Source of the DNA: Pictodentalium vernedei
Taxonomy: Eukaryota > Mollusca > Scaphopoda > Dentaliida > Dentaliidae
Direction: 5' to 3'
Assembly: GCA_031216915.1 (NCBI GenBank)
Contig: CM062289.1
Coordinates: forward strand, 245,459,187-245,523,186
DNA: 64,000 nucleotides
Below the pieces are notes generated by a model. It was not told the origin of the DNA. It worked only from the letters and a program-made list of their open reading frames with translations, and searched no databases. A program made the translations under genes and the position numbers. Of this stretch, positions 41,020-51,889 are shown in pieces. Each line of letters begins with the position of its first letter. The first letter of the stretch is position 1.

Positions 41020-43255
41020 TAGCATGTTGATAGCAAGCTTATATATATATAGCGTCGTTCAATAATTCGAATGTTCTAAAGACATTATTGGACTGCGTCG
41101 GCAACTCAGGGACAATGTCCCTGAACCTATCCAAAACTCCGTGTCCAATGACGCTATTAGTCTCTTATCTAGCATCGCAGCAATGTAGTCCGACGGAACA
41201 ACCTCTGGAAGATAATGCCGGAAGAAATGTATGGCAGCTTCTGTTGTTCCGAAAGGGAAAGCTCGAAATCATCCGAATCCCTTTCGCCATCCTGTCGGAC
41301 CCAATGAAATATTCGGTCGTCCGTACCTGATGCAACAGCGGAGCGCACCGACCCAGCACTGTCGGATTATTCCTGATCCGACCGAGAATCTGTCGTTTGC
41401 TGGGATGCTACAATAAGCTGTGCTATTTTGGATAGCACGTCCGTCACTGAGGCCTGTGGAGAAGCGGTCTAACGATGCATTGCCGCTGGAAGCTCCATGT
41501 TCGTTACCCCATGCATACTTCTATTATGTGAGCGACCGGAGTGTGCAGGCCTCGTGTCCCTTGGCTACCGGATGGCGTGACCTGTTCGCCAAATCTGGCG
41601 GGATATTCAAGGTCATGTAGCCAATGTGCGGTCGTGTGCGCTGCTGTGAGGATGAGGAAGCATTATCGACAGTCACTCAGACTGTCTATATAACGGAGCT
41701 TCCCGAGTGGCGGACATACGCTCCGAAGGTGAAATGTCTGTACCACAACATCCGGTCCCATATGTTGTTGCACGAGAGAGGGACCTCTCTCGCTCGCCGC
41801 CCGGACGGACCGGACGAGCTAGGAACCGGACTAACAGGCTTCCTCTGATCTCTCCTCTAATCCGTCGTCACTGGGTGTGTACTAAAGTCTATTATAGTGC
41901 TCGCATCACACAAATCTCCTTCCTAGACCGCAACGGACGAACCCGACTGCCGAACCATTTGATGAATGGACGCTACAGCGGGTGAGCTAGCGAATGTCAA
42001 CTCCGTCGATCCTACTAGGGACCTCTTAGGCGATTGACGTAATCCTTGAGCACTAATTGCCGCTAGCTCTTCATTAACTATGACGACAGAGGCACACTTT
42101 TGAAAGACATCTCAGTAATTTTGCGAACAAGAAACCAGATATGCTTGTACATAGCAAGCATATAAAAAATATATATAGCGTCGTTCAATAAATCGAACAT
42201 ATCTGAGACATTATTGGACTGTGTCAGAACTGAGGGACGATGTCCCTGAACCGAACCAAAAATTTCTAAGTCCACCGACGCTATCAGTTTCTTTCCGGTA
42301 TCGCAGTATTCTGGTCTGATGAAGAACCTCTAGAAGATGAAGTCGGATGACATATACAGCAGCTTATGTTGTTCCGAAAGGGAAAGCTCGAAAACCTCCG
42401 AATCCCTTTCGGCATCCCGTTGGACCGTATGAAATTTTCGGACGTCCGCACCTGATGCTTCCGCAGAGCGTCCGACCCAGCGTCGTCGGATATTATATTA
42501 TGCGACAGAGATTCTGTCGTTGCTGGGATGCTGCGATAAGTTGTGCTATTTGGGATAGCACGTCCATCACCGAGGCCTGTGCAGAAGCGGTCTTACGATG
42601 CTTTGCCACTGGAAGCTCTGTGTACGTAGACTCCCGCATACTTTCTTATGCGAACGTCTGGAGTCTCCAGGCCTCGTGTCCCTGGCTATCGGATGGCGTG
42701 ACCTGGTCGCCGAGGATTCTCTGATTGGCGGAGTTGACTAGATATCGGAGGTCACGTAGCCATGGTGCGGTCGTGTGCGCTGCCATGAGAATGAGGAAGC
42801 CTTATTGACAGTCTCTCCGGACTGTCTATATAACGGAGCATCCTAAGCGGCGGACGTATGCTCCGAATGCGAGACATTTTGTACCACAACATCTGGGGCC
42901 AGATGTTGATGTACGAGAGAGGGGCCTCTCTCGATCGCAGCCCGGATGGGCCTGGACGAGCTATGAACCGGACTAAAAGGCTTCCTCCATTCTCCCCTCT
43001 AATCCGCCGTCACTGGGTGTGCACATGGATATTTTATAGTGCTCACATCACCCAAAACTCCTTTCTAGACCGCAACGGACAAACCGGCTGCCGAACCATT
43101 CGATGAATGGATGCTACACTGGGCGAGCTAGCGGATGTCAAAGGCCGTCGAACCTACTAGGGTCCTCTTAGGCAATTGACGTATTACATGAGCACTTTTC
43201 CGCTAGCTCTTCATTTATTGTGACGACGGAGGCACACTTTTTGGAAGACATCACG
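41020..43255 (-). pseudogene. A2 gag-like region, tandemly duplicated
   Basis: Two diverged units read leftwards: about 42110-43255 and 41020-42109. Both carry 'GCTAGCTCTTCATT' with 'GACGACGGAGGCACAC' (or one change), 'CGGAACAACATA(A)GC', and the arginine/serine-rich coding text seen in A1. Frames are broken. Confidence 0.6.
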
Positions 43256-44243
43256 GATACATCACCCTGATCATGATCGTCTGAAATAGAGATTGATAAA
43301 GTAAAGTGACCCTGCGGGGAAAGGACCGGAATGGCCAATTCCCCACTAACATACCGTGACACACGCTTCCTATGTTGTCATCGTAATCAACACATACAGA
43401 ACAGGAGTTAGTGCGAGTACACTGACTACATTATACAATGATTCTGAAAGTCAGAGGAAGATTTCCTCTTATTACAATTGAACAATATCCTTTCATTGTG
43501 AAAAGAAAACAAAGTCCTAGTACTCGCACCAACCCCTGACAATCAAAATACATAATAACAAGATCCATTAACATAGAAAAAATAATTGAATCAAAAACTT
43601 TTGAAAAAATATTTTTTCAGAACAGCCCAAGTTTCTGAAAAGTAACGTTGAGCCCCAATGGATCCCAAGCCTAAGTGTGGACAAAAATTCTAAAAATATT
43701 TTAAACAATTTATGCAACACTTACGAACAATAATAATGTATCTAGTTATGATTAAATTAACATCAAGATATTATTTTCAAGAAATCCCCCCTCACACAGA
43801 GGGCTGTTGGAAATGTAAACAATAAGTGTAAAAACACCAGATCAGGACTCCAGGCACCCTGGCCCGAAATCAGTTACCAATAATACACTATCTGATGCAA
43901 AACAGAGACTTCCAGGGAAGAAACTGCAGAACATCAGATGGTAGATGCAGAACACTACACCTAACCACCCATAGGTGAAGACGTAAACATGGGGAAAAGA
44001 ACAGAATTCATTCTGTTATCCAGCTAAAACTCCCAAGAAATTTTAGTAATAATATTACAGAAAATATGCCAAAAGCATGGGAGAATAGCAAGAGGGGACT
44101 TAAAGGAAAGGGAGAGAGGAAAACACTGAATAAGCAGTGTAATCTTGATAACAAGAATGACCACAACAGGCTGTTGCCTCGAAAATAGGTAACTTAACAA
44201 GCACAAAGATCAGTCAGATGTTAACTGATGAAGGGCCAAACAA
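43256..44243 (-). other. A2 leader region
   Basis: Homologue of 8113-9248 (A1) and 56390-57507 (A3), minus about 138 bp deleted near 44190 with ACA microhomology at the junction. No gene seen. Confidence 0.6.
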
Positions 44244-44445
44244 AGAATGATTAATGGCGCCAATTTCGGGACGTCCTTGACACTGCGCATGCGCAGTAGA
44301 GGTGAAGTATGGAGGGCCATTCAGGACATGTTTTCTTTGGTTTTAGATGCAAATTTTGGGGATTGGGGGGCAAAATTTGTGTTTGGCCCTATATTTTTAA
44401 GAGTTAGCACCAGCTATGTCTGGGTCATTGGTACAGTATAAAAAT
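44244..44445 (-). repeat. A2 left inverted terminal repeat
   Basis: Outer end CAGTATAAAAAT. TGCGCATGCGCA at 44284-44295. Confidence 0.85.
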
Positions 44446-44567
44446 ACCGATTCTCTGAGTTTTCACATCATAAACGAAGTTCAAAGTCAATAACTCTGCG
44501 AAAATCATCCGACCAAGACCAAACTCGAATTTGATTTGTAAGAACCCAAGACAAAGTCACATACCAG
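44446..44567 (+). repeat. 166-bp host repeat Q, end of unit 1 and start of unit 2
   Basis: 122 bp between A2 and B ('AAGTTCAAAGTCAATAACTC', 'CATCCGACCAAGACCAAACT', ending CATACCAG). Added to the 44 bp at 37620-37663 this makes 166 bp before the next AAATCAGCC at 50718. Confidence 0.7.
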
Positions 44568-44855
44568 AAATTTAAATTTTATCGTAAATTTCCTTTCTTA
44601 TTATACCTAATGCAATTGTTTACTACAGGCTTGCACAACAGTGGAAGACCCTAACTCGGAAAATATTTTCTCTATTTTGATCTTTCCCAAGCAATTTGGG
44701 AAAGAAAAGTGGTGCAAAAGCACCAAGAAAAAATAAGCCAAAACTGGGTCGAGTGCTACTGGCGCTGACCCAGTAAGGGATGCTCTTCTCTTAGTACAAT
44801 TCCACGACTTCCGTAACCAGTGCGCAGGCAGTCAGCAATGAATTATTCTTTTGAG
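44568..44855 (-). repeat. B right inverted terminal repeat
   Basis: From 'GCAATTGTTTACTACAGGCT' to 'CCACGACTTCCGTAACCAGT', the inverse of 50450-50702. It includes the small hairpin GGTGCAAAAGCACC. Confidence 0.85.
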
Positions 44856-44887
44856 TCTGCCAACATAGGAGTTATGTGATCAGCAAA

Positions 44888-44990
44888 CAATTGCGGTAGG
44901 TATAATAAGAAAAGAAATTTATTACAAAATTTAAATTTCTTATCAACCTACCTTGCAATTGTTTACTACAGGCTGAATAGACAATAGGAT
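44888..44990 (-). repeat. B internal complementary region
   Basis: Holds 'GGTAGGTATAATAAGAAAAG' (complement of the right end) joined to 'CTTATCAACCTACCTTGCAA' (left end). Confidence 0.75.
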
Positions 44991-45090
44991 GGAAGGAATC
45001 ACATAACCACCCACCACATAACCCAAGTGCACTGGAACCGTGGACAGAGGAAGAGGTCCCTAGGCCTATCAAACCATAGCATCACAAACA

Positions 45091-46382
45091 TTAGTAAAAG
45101 ACAATGAGAGATGAGGCGTATGGTTCTGTGCGACACACAGACAGAAAGGGCAGTAACAGCACAGAGCTGGAACTGACCTTGTAAGAAGCCAAATGGCTAG
45201 GGTAGATAACAGTCTGAGCAGAAGAAAGAGGGCCTAGAGAACAAAGGTCCTCTGCCTGCTCCTGCAACTGACACAGATAGGTGGAGAAAGTAGCTTTTCT
45301 CCAGTAGGCTGCCAGCATAACATCTGACAACATGACAGAGTTAGTATAAGCCCAAGAGGTAGACAATGCACGCACCTCGTGGGCAGGAATATGACTGGTA
45401 ATACAATCGCCAGTTACTAGATGAGCGTAAGCCACGCGAATAGCAAGACAAATCCATCGAGAAATGGAATTGTGGAGAGATCTTCTGTCGACCAGGAATA
45501 AGAGACAGAAAAAATCGTTTCCTACCCTTCCTAATGAACTGCGTCCGATTGAGATGAATGCAAATTTGCACAAACCAGACAGAGCAAAGGGCGGTTACCC
45601 TCAACAGAAGGAAAAGCCTGGATACAGGAGGCGGAGTAGTTTCTGGTATCTGATTCTTGATTCTAGAAAGAAGCCATCAGTGGTAAACGTAACACTGTTG
45701 GGAGAGCTCCCGAAAAAGGCCGGGTCAAGCTCACTAACTCGTCTGGCTGAGGCAAAAGCCATCAGAAAAGCTGTCTTGTATGAGAGAAAATGCATATCCA
45801 TCTGGGATAAAGGTTCTAATGGTGCCCCCTCCCAAAGCAAAGCAGCACCCAAGAAAGATTCCATCTTGGGGTAAGCTGCAAAGTCCTAGGCCTTTTCAAG
45901 GAAAAGTGCCGAACAAGCTTGGAGAGGTATGGATTAGTACCAATACGACGCTGTCCCACATACAAAAAGGTCTCCGAAAGTATGGACCTGTACCCTTTGA
46001 TGGTAACAGGCTGGAGACCCCGAAAATCAAACAGGTATACCAGAAACTCTGCAATCTGTGTGATCGAAGGATTGGCATAATCAACAGAGTGATCCGCACA
46101 CCATCGACAGAAGACCTTCCATTTAGCCGCATAGGCTAAACCAGTGGAGTGCCTCCTTGAAGAAGAAATACACTCCACTGCCCATCTCGAAAAACCTCTA
46201 CAGAGGAGACAGGACCTGACAAAAGATATGCGCGAAGGCATAATGAAGTCGGGTCGACGTGAAACCTCCTCGGGTGACCTTGGCAAAGAAGGTCGCGATG
46301 TAGAGGGAGAGGTGCCAGAATCGCCACCAACAGAGAGCGGAGCAGATTGATCCACACCCACTGAGGCAACCGGAATGATCAA
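45091..46382 (-). pseudogene. B tyrosine recombinase
   Basis: Core-binding domain: YAAKWKVFCRWCADHSVDY, PSITQIAEFLVYLFD, TIKGYRSILSETF (46250-46050). Catalytic domain: KTAFLMAFASARRVSEL with the first Arg (about 45765-45720), AHEVRALSTSWAY (HxxR, about 45385-45350) and WRKATFSTYL with the probable nucleophile Tyr (about 45295). All three conserved boxes are readable, but in three frames. This is the best preserved recombinase in the window. It would cut and rejoin DNA to insert the circular element. Confidence 0.88.
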
Positions 46383-46529
46383 AATGATTTGATAAGGTTC
46401 GTATCTTGGTTAGAACCTGAGGCAGAATCGGAACCGGCAGGAAGGCGTAGCCGACAAGCCCGTTCCAATCGAGTGACAGAGCATCCACGGCGAAAGCCAG
46501 AGGATCTGGACACGGGGACACGAAAGTGT

Positions 46530-47035
46530 CTACCTGATGATTCCAACGAGTTGCAAAGAGATTGATGTGGGGACAACCCCTGAGATCGCAAAACGACTGG
46601 AACACCGCCCTGTGGAGCATCCACTCGGTGGAAATGACCCTGTCCTGAGGGAGTCGGCGAGCACGTTCAGACGACCGAGAATGTGACGAACCACCACTCC
46701 GGCGTTGACATCCTGAGTGAGCAGTAGAAGATTCCAAGCCAATGCGTACATGGGAACAGAGTGCGTGCCGCCCTGTTTCCGAATGTAAGCAACCACTGTT
46801 GAATTGTCGGACAACAGAAGGACCTGGCGATTTGAAAGGTGGGGATCCACTACCGGAAACTCAGAAGAAGAGCAAGAAGTTCCTTCTGGTTGATGTGAAG
46901 AGCTGCTTGATCCTGGTCCCATGACCCGTGAAGGGAAAGACCTAGAGGATCCAACGTCTCACCCCATCCGAGATCGCTGGTGACTGCCGTCAGAACATGA
47001 TCAGACGTGGGGAAGTCCAATAAAACTCCCTGCAT
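46530..47035 (-). pseudogene. B RNase H
   Basis: Frame one: VLTAVTSDLGWGETLDP, where DIRS RNase H normally has TDASxxGWG, so the first catalytic Asp seems replaced by Val (codon GTC near 46985-46990). Frame two: LLLSDNSTVVAYIRKQGG (second catalytic Asp intact) and VVRHILGRLNVLADSLR. Then a segment CPHINLFATRWNHQVDTFVS and DPLAFAVDALSLDW in the next frame, ending in the recombinase junction. It would degrade the RNA of RNA-DNA hybrids. Confidence 0.85.
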
Positions 47036-47760
47036 AATTCACTGAACATCCATCCAGGGGAGAAGGTGACAAGGAAGAGACTCTGGTAACTGAAGCACCA
47101 GATCCAGAGGATCGACATTCGGTCTCCAACGACTGAGCAGAAAGTGTTGGAGAGGTCTGACATGCAGGCAGCTGACCTAGAGGAATGAGGTCCGTCACCA
47201 AACCGCAGAGACAGAGCAGCCAGGGAAAACTCCGAGCTGTTGCGGACGTGGACTGGGACAGTCAGGGCAAAAGCTGAGAGAATCACAGCCCTTGCCCAGA
47301 AAACTGCCACCGTATTCAGCTGAGTATGGAAGTCCATCCCTAGATGACAAAACGACAGAGAAGAGACCAGGTCCGACTTCTCCTCGTTGACTCTGAACCC
47401 TAGCGACGTGAGCAGGCTCAACAGTGTGTCGACATCTGACTCCAGAAAGGCAGCATTGGAATGCCTCTGGAGGATATCGTCTAGATATACCGAAGTAGTC
47501 ACCCTGGACTGCGTGCGATGTAAGGCTAACACATGCGACATCAGTCGGGTGAAGGCCCAAGGAGCTAGGTTGAGGCCAAGGGCATGGCCTGGAACTGGTA
47601 AACTCACCCCAGAAAAGTGAACCTGAGATACTTTCGTGACATCCGATGAATCGGAACGTGAAAGTAAGCGTCTTGCAGGTCGATGCTGAAAGCAATAACT
47701 CCCTAGTGAATGGAGCGGCGAACCGACCTGAAAGTCTCCATGCTGAACTTAGGAGCAATG
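46990..47760 (-). pseudogene. B reverse transcriptase
   Basis: The early part, in one frame (47758-47610), is frameshifted relative to the palm. From 47607: GLNLAPWAFTRLMSHVLAL (motif B), then TSVYLDDILQRH with the catalytic YLDD at about 47475-47490, GFRVNEEKSDLV (motif D/E) and FCHLGMDF. The family is DIRS (relative of Ty3-type RTs). It is the only complete-looking RT palm among the A and B elements here, so B or relatives could in principle have supplied RT in trans to family A; that is inference. Confidence 0.88.
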
Positions 47761-47984
47761 ATAGACTGGTTCAAGATACTCAGATCGATAACTGGTGGGA
47801 GTCAGCCATCCTCCTTCGGCACCAAGAACAGGCAGGAATAAAATCCCACTGAATAAATGTTCTTGACGACCTCCATCGCCACCCTTTGACAGGAGATTGC
47901 CTATTTCCGTGATCAAAAGTTCCCAACGTGTAACATCGAAGGGGACTTGTGTTGGAAGAGGCACTCTCAACTGAGTTGGATGCC

Positions 47985-50136
47985 TCAGCCTGGGACGCAT
48001 GGAGGTGATGACTGCTGACGCCCACCCTGACCCCGTGAGTAAGTGGAAGTGGCAGTCGGAGGATCAGCCCTTGGCTTCGCAGAGGAAGCAGAAGAGCACT
48101 TGTTAGGCTTTGGAAGGCCCCTGCCTCCAACAGAAGGCTGATCAAGCTGACGAAGCAGCAGCTGATCTATGGAACGACGTAGGGTGTCATCCCGGACCGT
48201 CGCCATGGAACCATGGAATAGTTGAGGACCCGCCGAAGAAGCAGATCGAAGAGCAGAGCACTGCCCTCAGGAAGGGAACGGCTTGTGTCCAGCACAGCGT
48301 CCCTGAGAACTAATTTGAAGTGAGCCGTGTTACAGGATTGCGTGTGAGTAAGATGCATGAGCGCCTTGGACAGCACACGCAAAGGAGCCTGTACGTCGTC
48401 AAACTTATCTGGGGCAGATAAGCAGCAAAGCAGAGACAATGTGATCTGAGAGAGAAAGCATGTTCAGCATCTCTCTCGGTAAGCCCAACATGGACTCCAG
48501 AGTCTCCATATGAATAACGGCCGACTTGGGTTTGGAAAGCCCGAAGGAGTTGGAGTCCTGATCCAAGACCGTCAAAGTCTGGCAGACTGACTGATTGGCG
48601 GAATCGTAGGAACGATAACGTGCCGGAGGCAAAAAAGTGTCAACCCTTGTGAAGAACGACGTCTTCATAGCCTTGGAACTCAGCTTAGAGTCCAAAAGCT
48701 GTAAACGTTTCAACCACCTGTACCAACAGGCACTGTCGAAGGTGCCAAGAAGCAGGTTACTCCACAAGCTGTAGGCGTGCGACCAATGATCATGGCCGGG
48801 CTGACACTGTTGGCTGGTTTGACGGTTTGAGATCTGGAAGGAACCCAAACACAAAGTTAAGAGTCAGAAGACGGTTGGCTCTCAACGTCAGGTATGTCGG
48901 ACTCATCCCCCTGAGTCGGAAGACACATAGCCCATCATGGGCAAACCAACCGACGCCTCCCATGGTTTAGGCACACCAGGGGGATCAGAGAGCAGCCTCT
49001 TTCCAATCCCGGTAGGCGGCACCACAGGGGGTGCCTGGAAACCACTCGTAGCCTCGCTGGAAGCAACGGGAAGGCTCTTGGACAGAACTTGAGTGAGCAA
49101 GGAGAGGGCTTCACCAAGCTCACTGCCTGTGTCGGCCAGTTTGAAGTGGGAACGAACCGGCAAAGTGGCTTCACTCCTGACCCTTTAACCAGCGAAGAGT
49201 CACGATCCTCAAATACACCCGATGCGGGGTGGCAGGCTGCAGCCAAAAACATCTGAAGGCAGATTATAGGGGTGTGACATACCCCGAGGATCTACAGAGC
49301 CTCTGCCACGGACCTCTGAGGGACAGAAGGTGGAGGCTGCACAAAAGGCGTTGGTTCCGCAAAACTGGCCGAGTTGAAGTCAGGGAAGGCTGAGGCCAAT
49401 ACCCCACATCTACACTACCAGACATCGCTGCAGACCCCAGCAGGGATAAAACTGCTGTGCTCAACGGCCGAGAGGCCACAGCAGGGGGTTCGGTCAGCAG
49501 CCACTTTCGACTTCGCCGAGTTGAAGTCAGGGAAGGCTGAGGCCGATACCCCACATCTACACTACCATACATCGCTGCAGACCCCTGGAGGGATAAGCCG
49601 AGGCCGGCTGAAACGGTGACCGATGACGTTGCAGACGGAACAGCAGTAGCAGCAGATACGATGGGAGTTGTTGAAACTGGTGGAAAAGAGGAGAGAGCAA
49701 CCAAGCTCGGCCTCCAAAGGAGGAGTCACAACCCTAGTGACAGCCTCAGATGTCGACTGGAGAGGGACCATAGTCCCGGAACCAGGCATCTCTTCACCAG
49801 ACAACTCAACAGCTCCCGCAGTATCCACCACGGTTAAAAACTGCACATCCCCCATGGAGGGGGTATAACTCTCACCAGACGTGGTCGTGTCGGGAGGCCC
49901 CAAAACGACCCCGTTCCCCCCCCTCTGGATGTGGGAGGAACGGCCACCATAAGCGAGGGCAAAAGGCATTGCCCTAAAGGAACCGTACTGGACTTAACAG
50001 AGGTGAGAGCAGTAGAAGAAATAAGTGAACTCCTCAGATGAAGAAAGAAGATGAACACCCCCATCTGCGAGAGAAAGGTGGCAGAAAAAGTACCGGTGGG
50101 AACACAACGGAACCCAGACGGCCAACAGGGACCCAA
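47985..50136 (-). pseudogene. B gag-like region
   Basis: Minus-strand frames rich in Pro, Ser, Thr and Val (48900-50136), then a more structured part at 48405-48854 (WYRWLKRLQLLDSKLSSKAM, LGLPREMLNMLSLSD) and 48167-48439 (APLRVLSKALMHLTHTQS, LRDAVLDTSRSLPEGSALL), as in C-terminal DIRS gag. A 147-bp (49-codon) internal direct duplication has its units starting at 49371 and 49518. Frameshifts separate the blocks. It would bind element RNA or form particles by analogy; that is not demonstrable here. Confidence 0.65.
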
Positions 50137-50439
50137 AAAACAGAAATTCTGCCCTCAAAGAGAGGAGAAATCCTGTCCAAGCCCCCATTCACACCTAACT
50201 CCAATAATGATAAAATTTATCAATCGAAAAGTTTTATGTATGAACCGCACGGTACGCAAAAGTCGCGCGCGACACAGAAAATATATAAAATACAATGAAA
50301 ATGTGGTTGAAAATAATAATGAGAATATATAAAAAAACACAGTCCTGTTATTATACGATCCTAAGATCCATAATTCCAGGCACAGGAAACCATTATAAAC
50401 GAGTTGAATTATCACTGTTACTGAATGCGAAATGGACGT

Positions 50440-50717
50440 CCTACCACATGGCGGACGAAAAAAAGAATGATTCATTACTGACAGCCTGCTCACTGGTTAC
50501 GGAAGTCGTGAAATTGTACTAAGAGAAGAGCGTCCCCAACTGGGTCTGCGCTGGTAGCACTCGACCGAGTTTTGGCTTATTTTTTCTTGGTGCTTTTGCA
50601 CCACTTTTCTTTCCAAAATCGCTTGGGAAAGATCAAAATAGACAGTATATTTTCCGAGTTAGGGTCTTCCACTGTAGTGCAAGCCTGTAGTAAACAATTG
50701 TAAGGTAGGTTGATAAG
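50440..50717 (-). repeat. B left inverted terminal repeat
   Basis: Inverse of 44568-44855; outer end GGTAGGTTGATAAG on the plus strand. Confidence 0.85.
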
Positions 50718-50761
50718 AAATCAGCCAATTATCCCAACGTATGGTGAAAAAAGTCCGGAAA
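50718..50761 (+). repeat. 166-bp host repeat Q, first part of unit 2
   Basis: AAATCAGCCAATTATCCCAA ... GTCCGGAAAC, 44 bp, matching 37620-37663 at about 85-90%. Confidence 0.75.
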
Positions 50762-50989
50762 CTTAAAAAATTTATTGTAATTTATATATTTTTTATACTT
50801 ACCAATGACCCAGACATAGCTGGTGCTAACTCTTGAAAATATAGGGCCAAACACAAATTTTGCCCCCCAATCCCCAAAATTTGCATCTAAAACCAAAGAA
50901 ATCATGTCTTGAATGGCCCTCCATACTTCACCTCTACTGCGCATGCGCAGTGTCAAGGACGTCCCGAAATTGGCGCCATTAATCATTCT
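50762..50989 (-). repeat. A3 right inverted terminal repeat
   Basis: TGCGCATGCGCA at 50938-50949. The outer end CTTAAAAAATTTATTG carries one change from A2. Confidence 0.85.
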
Positions 50990-51064
50990 TACCATCAGTG
51001 CCTGGTAAGCGCTATGTCCTCAGCGGGGAGGTATGAGTTCCCAACTCCTGGGAGGGCCATCCCC

Positions 51065-51152
51065 GTCTGGGTCATTGGTAAGTATAAAAAATATATAAAT
51101 TACTATAAATTTTTTAAGATTTTTATACTGTACCAATGACCCAGACATAGCT
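51065..51152 (-). repeat. A3 internal complementary region
   Basis: Same joined-end structure as in A2, with G at the junction (TTTTTTAAG|ATTTTTATACTG). Interestingly it retains CTATAAATT where the outer right end of A3 has CAATAAATT. Confidence 0.8.
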
Positions 51153-51630
51153 GAATAGTAAAAAGGCTGGAGGGCCCAGGACATAGAGGAAAATCCAATA
51201 AGCTCAACTATATAAAATAGAGTCATCTCCTGAGGAGAAAAGGAGAAATAGGCTTCACGTGTATCTTTCTTATTTATGATAAATTAGAAAGACACAATAC
51301 CTTCTATAATTGAGCATCATAACATCCATGTTCTCTATTAATATCCAGTATAATTCTTATACTAATTATTTTTAAAGTAAGCCAATAAATAAAGTTAGTC
51401 CAAAGAATTGAGACTCTTTATACTCTTTTAAAAGTGTCCGAGGATAGTATAATAACACCCGTTTGACACGTGACATATTCAAATGCTATACTTTAAAACT
51501 ATGACATGAATGAATTTTAAAACATAACTTTCACTTAAGAAACCATCCCAGTAACAGCTCGGAATTACTAACTCCGGAGGAGGTATCCCCTTGTTTTCAT
51601 AATAAAACAGGTGACCCAAGGGAACACCCT

Positions 51631-51644
51631 CCCCCCCCCCCCCC
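51631..51644. repeat. C14 homopolymer
   Basis: Homologous to C11 in A2 and G21 in A1. Confidence 0.9.
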
Positions 51645-51889
51645 TTTTTCTTGCCCTGGGTCAAATAGCCCAGAGCGAAGAGGGCAGCAGGATGGAGTCA
51701 CTGCTGGAACATAAAGCCTACCTAGCTATAGTTGCAATTGTTAAGTGATCGACATTCTGAGCAGCTGATAATGGACCTAAATAATGCAGGTCTCCAGAAA
51801 TGGATACAATATTTCTGAGATAAAAATTTGTGAATGTGGATGGCTGAGACCAATATGCAGCCTACTTTAATCTATAATAGCAATACTAT

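Larger units (their letters stand above)
37664..44445 (-). mobile_element. DIRS-like retrotransposon A2, RT-less
   Basis: 6782 bp. Inverted terminal repeats at 44244-44445 (left) and 37664-37882 (right); internal complementary region 37958-38045. Order on the minus strand: leader, duplicated gag-like region, gag C-terminus joined to RNase H, tyrosine recombinase. Very similar to A3 over its whole length, differing by scattered changes and an approximately 138-bp deletion in the leader (junction near 44190). All frames broken. Confidence 0.88.
44568..50717 (-). mobile_element. DIRS-like retrotransposon B with all three domains
   Basis: 6150 bp. Inverted terminal repeats of about 280 bp (50440-50717 left; 44568-44855 right), internal complementary region 44888-44990. 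Minus-strand order: gag-like, RT, RNase H, tyrosine recombinase. It differs from A and C in all domains. The ends read CTTATCAACCTACC (left) and AAATTTAAATTT (right, plus strand), and the internal region joins them as AAATTTAAATTT|CTTATCAACC. Several frameshifts; inactive. Confidence 0.88.

Noticed and set aside
49264-50136. long minus-strand frames as host genes rich in Ser and Pro
   Set aside because: They lie inside element B between its left terminal repeat and RT, exactly where DIRS gag is expected.
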